From Bacillus sp. SM2101 (GTDB taxonomy: Bacteria > Bacillota > Bacilli > Bacillales > SM2101), in NCBI RefSeq assembly GCF_018588585.1, contig NZ_JAEUFG010000005.1:160569-224568 (forward strand): a DNA stretch of 64,000 bases, written 5' to 3'. Made by a program: the position numbers and the translations under genes. Under the pieces are notes generated by a model. That model had not been told where the DNA came from. It searched no databases and saw only the letters and a program-made list of their open reading frames with translations. Numbering within the stretch: position 1 is the stretch's first letter; each line of letters begins with the position of its first letter. Shown one piece after another: positions 1 through 7,909 of this stretch.

Positions 1-33
1 TTGGAGCAGTCGGTGTTCATTTCTTTATTTATT

Positions 34-184
34 AAGGTACTTTCACAAACTTTTTGCTATTTAGACTAATATAGAACAGCAACAAATGACCTTATTTAAC
101 AATAGAAAATATGTTACAACTGCTTTGTTTATATGTATTTATTTCATAGAACAAAAAGCAATAATCAATGCGAAAACTGCTTTT
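34..184 (-). repeat. MITE-like intergenic repeat, copy A
   Basis: Decayed copy of the intergenic repeat family described in the findings, in reverse orientation. It opens with AAGGTACTTTCACAAAC, resembling the right terminal repeat, and closes with a segment reading CAATGCGAAAACTGCTT. No convincing flanking duplication is visible. A 70-codon reading frame starting at 86 lies inside it and is not a gene. Confidence 0.6.
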
Positions 185-388
185 GTTAACAAACATTTAT
201 CTTATAAAAACTCAATTCCTTTGTTCATAACAATCCCCATTAAAACAAGTTCCATAATTCTATCTTCAAACTCCTTATCCCATTTTTCTAGTAAGTAATT
301 TAACTATTTTTTATATGTTACATTATTGTAAAAATTTTTTAAATTGTTCTTAAACCATTTACAAACTAATATACATGATTTAGTATAT

Positions 389-409
389 AAAACGAAATGA
401 TTACGATTT
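389..409. promoter_or_regulatory. Zur box (zinc uptake repressor site)
   Basis: The 21-bp segment matches the Bacillus Zur operator (AAATCGTAAT-N-ATTACGATTT) exactly in its right half and at 8 of 10 positions in its left half. It sits 54 bp upstream of the znuA-like start, where a repressor would block transcription when zinc is sufficient. The operator consensus is established for B. subtilis; its use here is inferred. Confidence 0.75.
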
Positions 410-462
410 ACCTTTTTAAAACGCTTTAATTACACAAATTTATTAAGTTAGGAGCTAACAAC

Positions 463-1722
463 ATGAAAATCAACAAATCTTTTTATACTTTAGTTTTTGC
501 TATGAGTCTTATTCTTGCAGGCTGCGGAAACTCTGAAACTGTTAAAACAGGAATATCTGAAAATGAAAAGATAACAATTTATACTACGATTTATCCACTT
601 GAAGATTTTGCGAAAAAAATTGGCGAAGACTATGTTGATGTGAAAAGTATTTACCCTCCAAATGTAGATGCCCATTCTTTTGAGCCGTCTGCAAAAGACA
701 TGGTTGCTCTAGCGAAATCTGATTTGTTTATTTACAGTGGAGTTGGTATTGATGCGTTTGCAGAAAATGCTATTAAGTCCTTGAAAAATGAAAGTGTTAC
801 TATTTTAGAAGCAGGAGAAGGCATTGAACTATTAGAATCCTCTCAAAACGAGGAACATCTTCACGAAGAGGTAGATGCTGATGCTGAAGAACACGGTCAC
901 GAAGAGCAAAATACTAACACTGAAGAGCATGATCATGAAGAGCAAGACACTGAAGCTGAGGAACACGGTGACGAAGAGCAAAATACTGATGCTGAAGAAC
1001 ACGGTCATGAAGAGCAAAATACTGATGCTGAAGAACACGGTCATGAAGAGCAAAATACTGACGCTGAAGAACACGGTCATGAAGAGCAAGATGCTGACGC
1101 TGAAGAACACGGTCATGAAGAGCAAAATACTGACGCTGAAGAACACGGTCATGAAGATGAAAGCATTGAAGTGGATGAAGACGAGCATAACCACGGTGAT
1201 TATGATCCTCACATCTGGTTGGATCCTCTCCGTGCAATCGAACTCGCCGAAAATATCAAAAATAAGTTGAGTGAATTAAAGCCAGAACATGCTTCAATAT
1301 TTGAAAGCAATTATATTCAGTTAAAAGACAACTTAGAAAAACTTGACGAAGAATTTAAAAGTACAATTGAAAGCTCCAAGACGGATATTATTTTAGTATC
1401 TCATGCAGCTTATGGATATTGGGAAGCACGTTATGGTATTGAACAGATCGCTATTACTGGTTTATCTCCTACACAGGAACCTTCATTAAAACAGTTACAA
1501 AATATTATTGAAGAATCTAAAGAACATGATCTTCATTATGTTATTTTCGAACAAAGTGTTACACCAAAAGTAGTAAAAACGATCCAGAAGGAATTGGGAG
1601 CGGAAGCTCTAACTCTCCATAATCTTGAGTCCTTGACAGAAGAAAATATTAAGCAAGGGGATGACTATTTCAGCATCATGAGAATGAATTTACATACCAT
1701 AAAGACAGCTTTAAATGATTAA
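463..1722 (+). CDS. znuA: Zinc ABC transporter substrate-binding lipoprotein (ZnuA/AdcA family)
   Basis: Cluster A-I metal-binding lipoprotein that captures extracellular zinc for an ABC importer. A signal peptide ends in a lipobox (LAGC, lipidated Cys21). The expected zinc-ligand histidines are seen at VDAHSF (His71), DPHIWLDP after the linker, and VSHAAYGYW. Between the two lobes is a very long acidic, histidine-rich linker built from seven and a half copies of a 12-residue EEHGHEEQNTDA-like unit, longer than is usual in this family. SD GGAG precedes the ATG, with a Zur box further upstream. No ZnuB or ZnuC gene follows; the next genes are a permease and a DUF1980 protein, so the ABC partners must lie elsewhere. 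Family call is firm; the zinc specificity follows from the His-rich loop and the Zur box. Confidence 0.92.
   Translation: MKINKSFYTLVFAMSLILAGCGNSETVKTGISENEKITIYTTIYPLEDFAKKIGEDYVDVKSIYPPNVDAHSFEPSAKDMVALAKSDLFIYSGVGIDAFAENAIKSLKNESVTILEAGEGIELLESSQNEEHLHEEVDADAEEHGHEEQNTNTEEHDHEEQDTEAEEHGDEEQNTDAEEHGHEEQNTDAEEHGHEEQNTDAEEHGHEEQDADAEEHGHEEQNTDAEEHGHEDESIEVDEDEHNHGDYDPHIWLDPLRAIELAENIKNKLSELKPEHASIFESNYIQLKDNLEKLDEEFKSTIESSKTDIILVSHAAYGYWEARYGIEQIAITGLSPTQEPSLKQLQNIIEESKEHDLHYVIFEQSVTPKVVKTIQKELGAEALTLHNLESLTEENIKQGDDYFSIMRMNLHTIKTALND
886..1161 (+). repeat. 36-bp in-frame tandem repeat in znuA
   Basis: Seven full and one partial copy of a 36-nt unit encode the His/Glu-rich linker. Adjacent units in the second half are nearly identical at DNA level, which suggests recent slippage or unequal crossing over. 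Long open frames on the other strand and in the second forward frame are by-products of the repeat. Confidence 0.9.
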
Positions 1723-1840
1723 TCGTTTTTTAAATAAAACTCAACTTAAGAATGTATACTAACTATCGACCTCAAGACGAGGAATATATTACTCTTATAT
1801 AATATTTTTAAAATTTCAAATTATAAGATTTATTATTTAT

Positions 1841-1869
1841 CCCCTATTAATATACATAATTAATAGGGG
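1841..1869. other. 11-bp inverted repeat between znuA and the permease gene
   Basis: CCCCTATTAAT and its exact complement flank a 7-nt spacer, 31 bp before the next start codon. There is no clear T-tract on either side, so it may be a weak terminator for znuA, a leader hairpin or an operator. It does not resemble the Zur box. Confidence 0.5.
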
Positions 1870-1900
1870 AATTATAACAGGCTATTAAAAGGAGGTTAAC

Positions 1901-2905
1901 ATGAATAAGATTATACGAGGTAGTATTATAGATATTACAGGTTTAGCGATTATTGCTTTAACTCTTCTTCTTTTGTCGTTTAGTACAAGCTTTAGTGGTA
2001 TCTTTACTTTTCCTCCTTCTTTGCTGAATTTGAATACTATTTTTCTAAGTATATTAATAGAAGCTCTTCCTTTTGTTTTGATAGGAGTATTAATTGCTGG
2101 AATGATTCAAATTTTCGTAACCGAAGAACATATAGAAAGGTGGATTCCCAAAAATAAAGTAATGGCGGTCATTATGAGTTGCACTGTTGGAGCGCTTTTT
2201 CCTGCTTGTGAATGTGGCATCGTTCCAATTGTTCGTAGACTTATTTCTAAGGGTGTGCCGATTTATGCAGCCATTGGTTTTATGTTAACGGGTCCCCTAA
2301 TCAACCCAATTGTCATTGCGTCTACATATATGGCATTTGGCAACAGTTTTAAAATTGCTGGACTACGAATGGGTTTAGGTTTCTTAATTGCTATTCTGAT
2401 TGCATTGACAATAAGCGTCGTTCTTAAAGGTAACCCATTAAAAGCGCCAATTAGTATACAAGCTACACATTCACACGCCCATTCAGCTAACAAATCTTTT
2501 ACGAATAGATTTTGGTCTATGTTAATTCATGCTATTGATGAGTTTTTTGATATGGCAAAATTTCTAATTATTGGTGCTTTTTTAGCAGCGTTTGTACAAA
2601 CCTATTTACCGGCAAAGGCGTTATTGGAGACAGGTAGCGGTCCCGTTTCTTCTTTACTCGTTATGATGGGATTAGCATTTGTTTTATCCTTATGTTCTGA
2701 AGCGGATGCCTTTATCGGTGCGTCCTTTAGTAGTATTTTCCCTACTTCTTCGATTTTAGGTTTCTTAATATTCGGACCAATGATCGACTTAAAAAATACG
2801 TTAATGTTGCTAAGTGTATTCCGGTATAAGTTTGTTATCGGCTTGCTTGCTTTGATTTCATCTACAGTATTCATCGTAATCATGATGCTGCAAACTTTTA
2901 TCTAA
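1901..2905 (+). CDS. ycgR: Permease, YcgR/DUF318 (ArsP-like) family
   Basis: Integral membrane protein of 334 residues with about eight to ten predicted helices and the family hallmark around residues 105-115 (FPACECGIVPIVRRL), followed by GFMLTGPLINPIV and, in the second half, SEADAFIGASFSS. A histidine-rich cytoplasmic loop (HSHAHS) fits metal handling. A strong AGGAGG precedes the ATG, and the next gene begins 12 bp after the stop, so the two form an operon. In Bacillus the same two families are neighbours (ycgR-ycgQ). The substrate is unknown; the zinc context comes from the flanking Zur-controlled znuA. Confidence 0.85.
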   Translation: MNKIIRGSIIDITGLAIIALTLLLLSFSTSFSGIFTFPPSLLNLNTIFLSILIEALPFVLIGVLIAGMIQIFVTEEHIERWIPKNKVMAVIMSCTVGALFPACECGIVPIVRRLISKGVPIYAAIGFMLTGPLINPIVIASTYMAFGNSFKIAGLRMGLGFLIAILIALTISVVLKGNPLKAPISIQATHSHAHSANKSFTNRFWSMLIHAIDEFFDMAKFLIIGAFLAAFVQTYLPAKALLETGSGPVSSLLVMMGLAFVLSLCSEADAFIGASFSSIFPTSSILGFLIFGPMIDLKNTLMLLSVFRYKFVIGLLALISSTVFIVIMMLQTFI

Positions 2906-2917
2906 GGAGGAAAAACC

Positions 2918-3883
2918 GTGAAAATTTCTTATCAGCAAGCTTTTAGAGCATTGATACTATTAACATTTTCAGCAATGATCTTAAAGATGCATTCTACTGG
3001 AGACATTACCAAATTTATCAACCCTAAATATGTCGGTTTAAGTCAGTCTGCTTCAGTCATTTTTTTATTTTTGTTTTTTATCCAAATAACAAGAATCTGG
3101 CGTGTTAAAGATATTAGCCACGAGCATTGCTCCCATGAAGACAATAACTGTGGACATGACCATGGCAATTCAGCTTTTAATGTTAAGAAGTTCCTATCCT
3201 ATATGATTATTATTTTTCCTTTATTAACTGGGTTTTTTCTGCCTCCGAAAGTTCTCGATTCTTCTATTGCTGCTAAAAAAGGAGGTATGGCGGTTTTATC
3301 CAGCCAGAAATCTTCCCAGAAAGATACAAATAATACACCAGCAAATGATACGAATGACGATAATACACAAAGTGATACATCGATTAATGATAATACACAA
3401 AGTGATGCTTCGATTGATGATAACCTTGTCAATCCTAATATTACGGAAAGCCAGAAAGAGATTTCAAAGGAAGAATTTACTCAGCTTATTCAAATGCTAG
3501 AGACGATGCCTATAATTGAAATGAATGACTTTGTTTTTAATGCCTACTATGAGGAAATTAGTAAAGATGTAAGTAAATTCAAAGGGAGAAATATTGAATT
3601 AAAGGGATTTGTTTACAAGGAGGATGGATTTGAAGAAAATCAGCTTGTTATTTCGAGGTTTCTAATTACTCATTGTGTAGCAGATGCCAGCATCATCGGA
3701 TTCCTCTCAGAGTTCAATGAAGCCTCTAGTATTGAACAGGATACATGGATCGAGGCCAAAGGAGTTTTGGATGTTACGAACTATAACGGAATGGAACTTC
3801 CTTACATCAAAATTACTGAATGGAAAACAATAAATGCCCTTAAGGAACCTTATCTTTATCCTATAAATGTAAAAATATTATAA
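2918..3883 (+). CDS. ycgQ: DUF1980 / TIGR03943 family putative permease subunit (YcgQ-like)
   Basis: Partner of the upstream permease. It starts at a GTG behind TAAGGAGG. Two to three N-terminal helices (about residues 10-30, 40-60 and 90-110) frame a loop rich in His and Cys (HEHCSHEDNNCGHDHG), a likely metal-binding patch. A low-complexity Asn/Asp/Thr/Ser segment (about 135-175) with a duplicated DNTQSD motif leads to a conserved C-terminal domain containing FKGRNIELKGFVYKEDGF and a Cys in RFLITHCVADA. The family is almost always encoded beside a DUF318 permease. Function is not established; a role in zinc or other divalent-metal homeostasis is inferred from the Zur box upstream of znuA. 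Confidence 0.85.
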   Translation: MKISYQQAFRALILLTFSAMILKMHSTGDITKFINPKYVGLSQSASVIFLFLFFIQITRIWRVKDISHEHCSHEDNNCGHDHGNSAFNVKKFLSYMIIIFPLLTGFFLPPKVLDSSIAAKKGGMAVLSSQKSSQKDTNNTPANDTNDDNTQSDTSINDNTQSDASIDDNLVNPNITESQKEISKEEFTQLIQMLETMPIIEMNDFVFNAYYEEISKDVSKFKGRNIELKGFVYKEDGFEENQLVISRFLITHCVADASIIGFLSEFNEASSIEQDTWIEAKGVLDVTNYNGMELPYIKITEWKTINALKEPYLYPINVKIL

Positions 3884-3943
3884 TAAAGAAGGAGCGCCCT
3901 GGTAACATTATAGCTCTCCCCTTTTGTTAGAGAATTGATTATA

Positions 3944-4603
3944 TTATAACGATCTGCATTCACTCTCATAGTGTGTCGTATCACCATGCAATAGTATCTC
4001 ATTATTATGATCACCTATTTCCACAGTAGATAAACTTGCACCATGTATAAATGGACCTTTCCATAGTTCTTCAAGAGGTCTGTTTTCAAAATAAGCCATC
4101 ATCGTTTTAAGTACAATGGCATGGGTAACAAGCAATACATCTTTTCCTTGATTCACATTAATAACATATTTAAGCATATCGAGGCTGCGTTTTTGAACGT
4201 CAAAAAAGTTTTCACCAGATTTGCTTTCATAGAGCTGTGGTTTTGACCAAAACAGCGCACTTTCCTTCGGATATTTTTCTCTTACTTCATCGGTCGTTAA
4301 CCCTTCCCATTCGCCCATTGCCATTTCATACAAACGGGCATCTGTATGCATAGGGATATCTCGTTTTCCAATGATTTGTTTACTAGTTTCTAACGTGCGA
4401 CCACTTGGGCTAGAATATACAGCATCTATATTTACACTTTCTAGCCTACTCCCAAGGCTTCGAGCCTGTGTGACCCCATATGCTGTAAGGGGTGTATCTT
4501 TCCTACCCTGCATCCTTTTTATAACATTCCATTCAGTTTGACCGTGTCTCGTTATATACAAGCGTGTTACATTGTTCTTTGGTTGTTGTTTACTCATATT
4601 CAT
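3944..4603 (-). CDS. Histidine phosphatase family protein (phosphoglycerate mutase-like)
   Basis: A 219-residue cytoplasmic enzyme of the histidine phosphatase superfamily. The phospho-accepting histidine is in ITRHGQTEWN near residue 19, followed by the typical RMQGRKDTPLTAYGVTQA. The catalytic acid is probably in YEMAMGEWEGLT, and the second histidine is in LLVTHAIVLKTMM. The start follows GAGGTG with good spacing. It is convergent with the zinc operon and stands alone. Relatives act on phosphoglycerate, sugar phosphates or alpha-ribazole phosphate; the sequence does not separate these. Confidence 0.85.
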   Translation of the reverse strand: MNMSKQQPKNNVTRLYITRHGQTEWNVIKRMQGRKDTPLTAYGVTQARSLGSRLESVNIDAVYSSPSGRTLETSKQIIGKRDIPMHTDARLYEMAMGEWEGLTTDEVREKYPKESALFWSKPQLYESKSGENFFDVQKRSLDMLKYVINVNQGKDVLLVTHAIVLKTMMAYFENRPLEELWKGPFIHGASLSTVEIGDHNNEILLHGDTTHYESECRSL

Positions 4604-4728
4604 TAATACACCTCTGCCATTTCTTTATTTTCATTTTGTGAGTAGAGAGTTAATTAACATCAATGTAGATTCCATGATTCAATTAGATATTTAGAATTAT
4701 CCCATTTGATATATGGGTTTTATTTTTA

Positions 4729-4873
4729 AAAGACTGTTTACACATTGATTGTTGTATTTTGATTTACACATACACAATTATCCTTTGTGGCATCCTTTGA
4801 TCTGAAAAAAGGTGTTAAACATATAAAACCCTTCTTACTTTGCTAATTTGGTGACAATAGCAGTAAGAGCCTT
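4729..4873 (+). repeat. MITE-like intergenic repeat, copy B (decayed)
   Basis: Occupies part of the 454-bp gap ahead of bpsA. Recognisable parts are a start like AAAGACTGTTTACACATTGATTGTTGT, a centre CTTTGTGGCATCCTTTGATC, and an end with GTGACAATAGCAGTAAGAGCCTT. Both terminal repeats have drifted. The rest of the gap shows no gene. Confidence 0.6.
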
Positions 4874-5057
4874 CTGAAATGAGTATATTTAGCTATAAAA
4901 TCAATATTCTTCGTTCTAATATTCTATCATTATTAAAAATAGCTCGCGACCCGACTAACATATAATGGTGATTCAAAACTTAGAGAAAAATTTTTAAGAA
5001 GTATACTAATTTCCATTATGTTACACAATAAACATAACATGTAAATGAGGTGTTTTT

Positions 5058-6146
5058 ATGCCAAAAGTTATTTCGATAAGTAAGTACATCCCACCTTTTC
5101 AAATTAATCAATTGGCAACTCAAGAAATTGCACAAGAGCTCTTTAAAGACAAAATAACTAACCTTGATCGGTATCTTCGTGTATTTGAAAATACTGAAAT
5201 TGAGAAACGTCATTTTACTAAAAATGTTGATTGGTACAAGCAGGAGCATACGTTCGAAGAAAAAAATAATATTTATATTGAAAGTTCAGTACAATTCGGA
5301 TCAGAAGCAATTAAAGAATGTTTACACAACGATGTATATTTGAACGAACAGATACACTTTGAAGAGATTGATGCCATCTTTTTCATATCAAGTACAGGAA
5401 TTGCCACACCAACGATAGAAGCAAAAATTATGAATATCCTTCCTTTTGCTAATCATACGAAGCGTATTCCTATATGGGGATTAGGATGTGCTGGTGGTGT
5501 AGCTGGCTTATCCCGTGCATTTGACTATTGTAAAGCTTACCCTCACTCAAAGGTCATCGTCTTGTCAATAGAATTATGTAGTTTAACATTTCAAAAAAAC
5601 GATGCTTCAAAAAGTAACATAGTCGGAATGTCATTATTTGCTGATGGTGTTGCTGCCTTATGTGTTGTAGGGGATGAAGTAAATGCTGATCAATTATCAA
5701 CGCTGAATACTCTCCCTCATATTTCATGCACTCAGTCAGTGTTTATGAAAAAATCCGAAGACATTATGGGGTGGGATGTAACTAATGACGGCCTTTCAGT
5801 AATCTTCTCAAGGCATATTCCTACATTAGTAAACTCTTGGCTATCACCTGTCGTCCATTCTTTTTTAGAACAACATGACTTAAACATTGATGATATTAAT
5901 CATTTTATTGCTCATCCAGGAGGAAAAAAAGTCATTGAGGCTTATAAGAGTTGTTTACATATGAGTGATGACTTATTACAACCATTGTTAACAGTTCTTC
6001 AACAATATGGCAATATGTCATCCCCAACAGTTTTGTATGTACTTGATTTAGTTATGCGACAGCATGTAAAGCAAGGATCAATAGGCTTAGCCATTGCATT
6101 GGGACCAGGATTTTCAGCCGAATTAGCGCTGTTAACATGGAAATAA
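5058..6146 (+). CDS. bpsA: Type III polyketide synthase (alkylpyrone synthase BpsA-like)
   Basis: Chalcone/stilbene-synthase-fold enzyme of 362 residues that extends long-chain fatty acyl-CoA with malonyl-CoA to alkylpyrones or alkylresorcinols. The catalytic triad is visible: Cys144 in GLGCAGGVAGLSRA, His286 in HFIAHPGGKKV and Asn319 in YGNMSSPTVLYVLD. Thiolase-like strand motifs (SSTGIATPTIEA, GMSLFADGVAALCV) agree. A GAGGTG site precedes the ATG. The next gene, 19 bp downstream, encodes an isoprenylcysteine-methyltransferase-like protein. This is the same pair as B. subtilis bpsA-bpsB, whose products are membrane alkylpyrone methyl ethers. Family assignment is firm; the chain length of the product cannot be read. 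Confidence 0.92.
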   Translation: MPKVISISKYIPPFQINQLATQEIAQELFKDKITNLDRYLRVFENTEIEKRHFTKNVDWYKQEHTFEEKNNIYIESSVQFGSEAIKECLHNDVYLNEQIHFEEIDAIFFISSTGIATPTIEAKIMNILPFANHTKRIPIWGLGCAGGVAGLSRAFDYCKAYPHSKVIVLSIELCSLTFQKNDASKSNIVGMSLFADGVAALCVVGDEVNADQLSTLNTLPHISCTQSVFMKKSEDIMGWDVTNDGLSVIFSRHIPTLVNSWLSPVVHSFLEQHDLNIDDINHFIAHPGGKKVIEAYKSCLHMSDDLLQPLLTVLQQYGNMSSPTVLYVLDLVMRQHVKQGSIGLAIALGPGFSAELALLTWK

Positions 6147-6165
6147 CATTAATGGAGGTGTAAGT

Positions 6166-6720
6166 ATGATTTTTACTATTTTTTTAACTGTTATCATTAT
6201 TCAACGTCTGTCTGAAATTGCTATTGCAAAATCTAATGAGAAATGGATGCTTACTCAAGGTGGAATAGTCATTCAACAAGATCGTTATCCACTCATCGTG
6301 TTACTACATAGTTGCTTCTTCTTATCATTAGTTGTAGAAGTTAATTTTTTTGGAAAAACGTTATCTATAGCTTGGCCATTATTGCTAAGCTTGTTTTTTC
6401 TTACTCAAGTTATTCGTGTTTGGGCACTACATTCATTAGGAAAACATTGGAACACGAAGATTATCATTTTACCAAATGTAGACTATGTAACAAAAGGACC
6501 CTATAAATATGTTCAACATCCAAATTATGCAGTAGTAATTATCGAGTTCATTCTTATTCCTATTATGTTTGAAGCTTATTTGACCGCCCTTGTTTTTACT
6601 GTATTAAATGCAGTGGTTCTAAAACATCGCATTAAGCTTGAGGAAAATATGCTAGCGAAATATATGATTAGCAATGAGTTAAATAATAAACCAAGGTTCA
6701 TTCCATTGCTGAAGAATTAG
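6166..6720 (+). CDS. bpsB: Isoprenylcysteine carboxyl methyltransferase family protein (BpsB-like)
   Basis: Membrane methyltransferase of 184 residues with about four or five helices. The ICMT signature is present: LGKHWNTKIIILPN, then GPYKYVQHPNYAVVIIEF, then a C-terminal KHRIKLEENML, positions that bind S-adenosylmethionine in this family. It follows bpsA within 20 bp after an AGGAGGTG-like site, so it probably O-methylates the alkylpyrone made by BpsA, as shown for the B. subtilis enzyme. The strong hairpin just after the stop ends the operon. Confidence 0.88.
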   Translation: MIFTIFLTVIIIQRLSEIAIAKSNEKWMLTQGGIVIQQDRYPLIVLLHSCFFLSLVVEVNFFGKTLSIAWPLLLSLFFLTQVIRVWALHSLGKHWNTKIIILPNVDYVTKGPYKYVQHPNYAVVIIEFILIPIMFEAYLTALVFTVLNAVVLKHRIKLEENMLAKYMISNELNNKPRFIPLLKN

Positions 6721-6745
6721 CGAAGTTAATCCAAGCTCAAAATAA

Positions 6746-6772
6746 GATAACACCCAAGTTAAGGGTGTTATC
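6746..6772. terminator. Bidirectional terminator between bpsB and the chromate transporter
   Basis: A perfect 10-bp stem (GATAACACCC / GGGTGTTATC) with a 7-nt loop lies between convergent genes and overlaps the stop codon of the minus-strand gene. The T-tract is weak on both sides. Confidence 0.65.
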
Positions 6773-7301
6773 CTCCAAGGAAAATGGCACCATAGCCAAG
6801 TGCTGCAACAATCACATAAGCTGGATGAACTTTCCATTTTTCCAATAGCAAATAGCTAAGAATTATTAAGATACCTGTTTGTAGCGTACCTGAGCCTTCA
6901 TACGAATTAACAAAAAAGCGCATAGCCATTAACCCTAGTAACACAGCAATCGTAGGCCTTATAAAAGCAGTCATACGCTTCACTTTTGGCGAGTCTTTAA
7001 ATTTATATAAAATACTTAATAACGTAACCATTAAGATAAGTGAAGGTGCGACAGTTGCAAAAATCGCGGTGACTGCACCAAGGACACCACCTTGTTGGTA
7101 CCCTATGTATCCGGCCATTTTTGTTGCAATTGGGCCTGGCAATGCATTTCCAATTGCTATAACTTCACTAAATTCATTAACAGTCAACCAATGATAACGG
7201 TGTACAACCTCATTTTCAACTAACGGAATTGAAGCAGGTCCACCACCGTACCCAAGTATTCCTGGTATAAAGAAAGCAAGGAATATTTGCCAATATATCA
7301 T
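6768..7301 (-). CDS. chrA: Chromate transporter, short-chain CHR protein (second of pair)
   Basis: Single-domain CHR-family membrane protein of 177 residues with about five to six helices. Family motifs are FFIPGILGYGGGPASIPLVENE near the N-terminus and IAIGNALPGPIATKMAGYIGYQQGG. Short-chain CHR proteins work as pairs, and this one overlaps its partner by the 4-nt ATGA, indicating translational coupling; its SD GGAGGG lies inside the upstream gene. The family exports chromate in characterised cases; the B. subtilis homologues ywrA/ywrB lie beside ywrD as here. Actual substrate unproven. Confidence 0.88.
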   Translation of the reverse strand: MIYWQIFLAFFIPGILGYGGGPASIPLVENEVVHRYHWLTVNEFSEVIAIGNALPGPIATKMAGYIGYQQGGVLGAVTAIFATVAPSLILMVTLLSILYKFKDSPKVKRMTAFIRPTIAVLLGLMAMRFFVNSYEGSGTLQTGILIILSYLLLEKWKVHPAYVIVAALGYGAIFLGG

Positions 7302-7858
7302 TTGGAAGTCCCTCCTATTTTATCTTTTTTCATGAGAGCTACCAATAATAAAATGGCAATAATGACTCCAGGGTGTACATTCAATACTTCTAATAACAAT
7401 AAACTAACAAGCGCTAAAAAAATTGTCTTTGACCAGCCCAGTCCTTTTTGAGCGTTATTTAAAAACTGCCATGTTAATACAGCTAGCATTACCCCAACCA
7501 CTGGAATTACCGCTTTTGTCATCCCAATAACCCACGGTTGGTCTTTGACAGATGTTAATGATGTTAACAACAGAACCATCAGCAAAATTGTTGGAACAAT
7601 TGTCGCGAGTACTGCATTGATCATCCCTAATATACCAGCAACACGAAAACCAATATATCCAGCCATCTTTGTTGCAATGGGGCCAGGTAACGCGTTACCT
7701 AATGCTAGCACATCTGCAAACTCATCATCATTCATCCATTTATATTTTTCCACAACTTCCTTATGTACTAGTGGAATACTGGACGGGCCACCACCATAAC
7801 CTAGCATACCCACTCTAAAAAATGCTAAAAAAAGGTGTATTTGCTTCATCTTCATCAT
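7298..7858 (-). CDS. chrA: Chromate transporter, short-chain CHR protein (first of pair)
   Basis: The 186-residue partner of the downstream CHR protein, with the same motifs (FFRVGMLGYGGGPSSIPLVHKE; LALGNALPGPIATKMAGYIG). The two halves are expected to sit in opposite membrane orientations and form one transporter. Several in-frame ATGs follow AAAAAGGA, so the exact start could be up to three residues later (7849). It is 51 bp downstream of the gamma-glutamyltransferase gene on the same strand, probably one transcript, matching the ywrD-ywrB-ywrA order. Confidence 0.88.
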   Translation of the reverse strand: MMKMKQIHLFLAFFRVGMLGYGGGPSSIPLVHKEVVEKYKWMNDDEFADVLALGNALPGPIATKMAGYIGFRVAGILGMINAVLATIVPTILLMVLLLTSLTSVKDQPWVIGMTKAVIPVVGVMLAVLTWQFLNNAQKGLGWSKTIFLALVSLLLLEVLNVHPGVIIAILLLVALMKKDKIGGTSK

Positions 7859-7909
7859 TTCCTTTTTAAGTACAAGTTACTTTAAACCATAACCTATTTC
7901 ATTGGATTT

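Noticed and set aside
832-1270. Long open frames on the minus strand and in a second forward frame over the znuA repeat
   Set aside because: They arise because the 36-bp repeat has no stops in those frames; no SD, and the znuA frame is clearly the real one.
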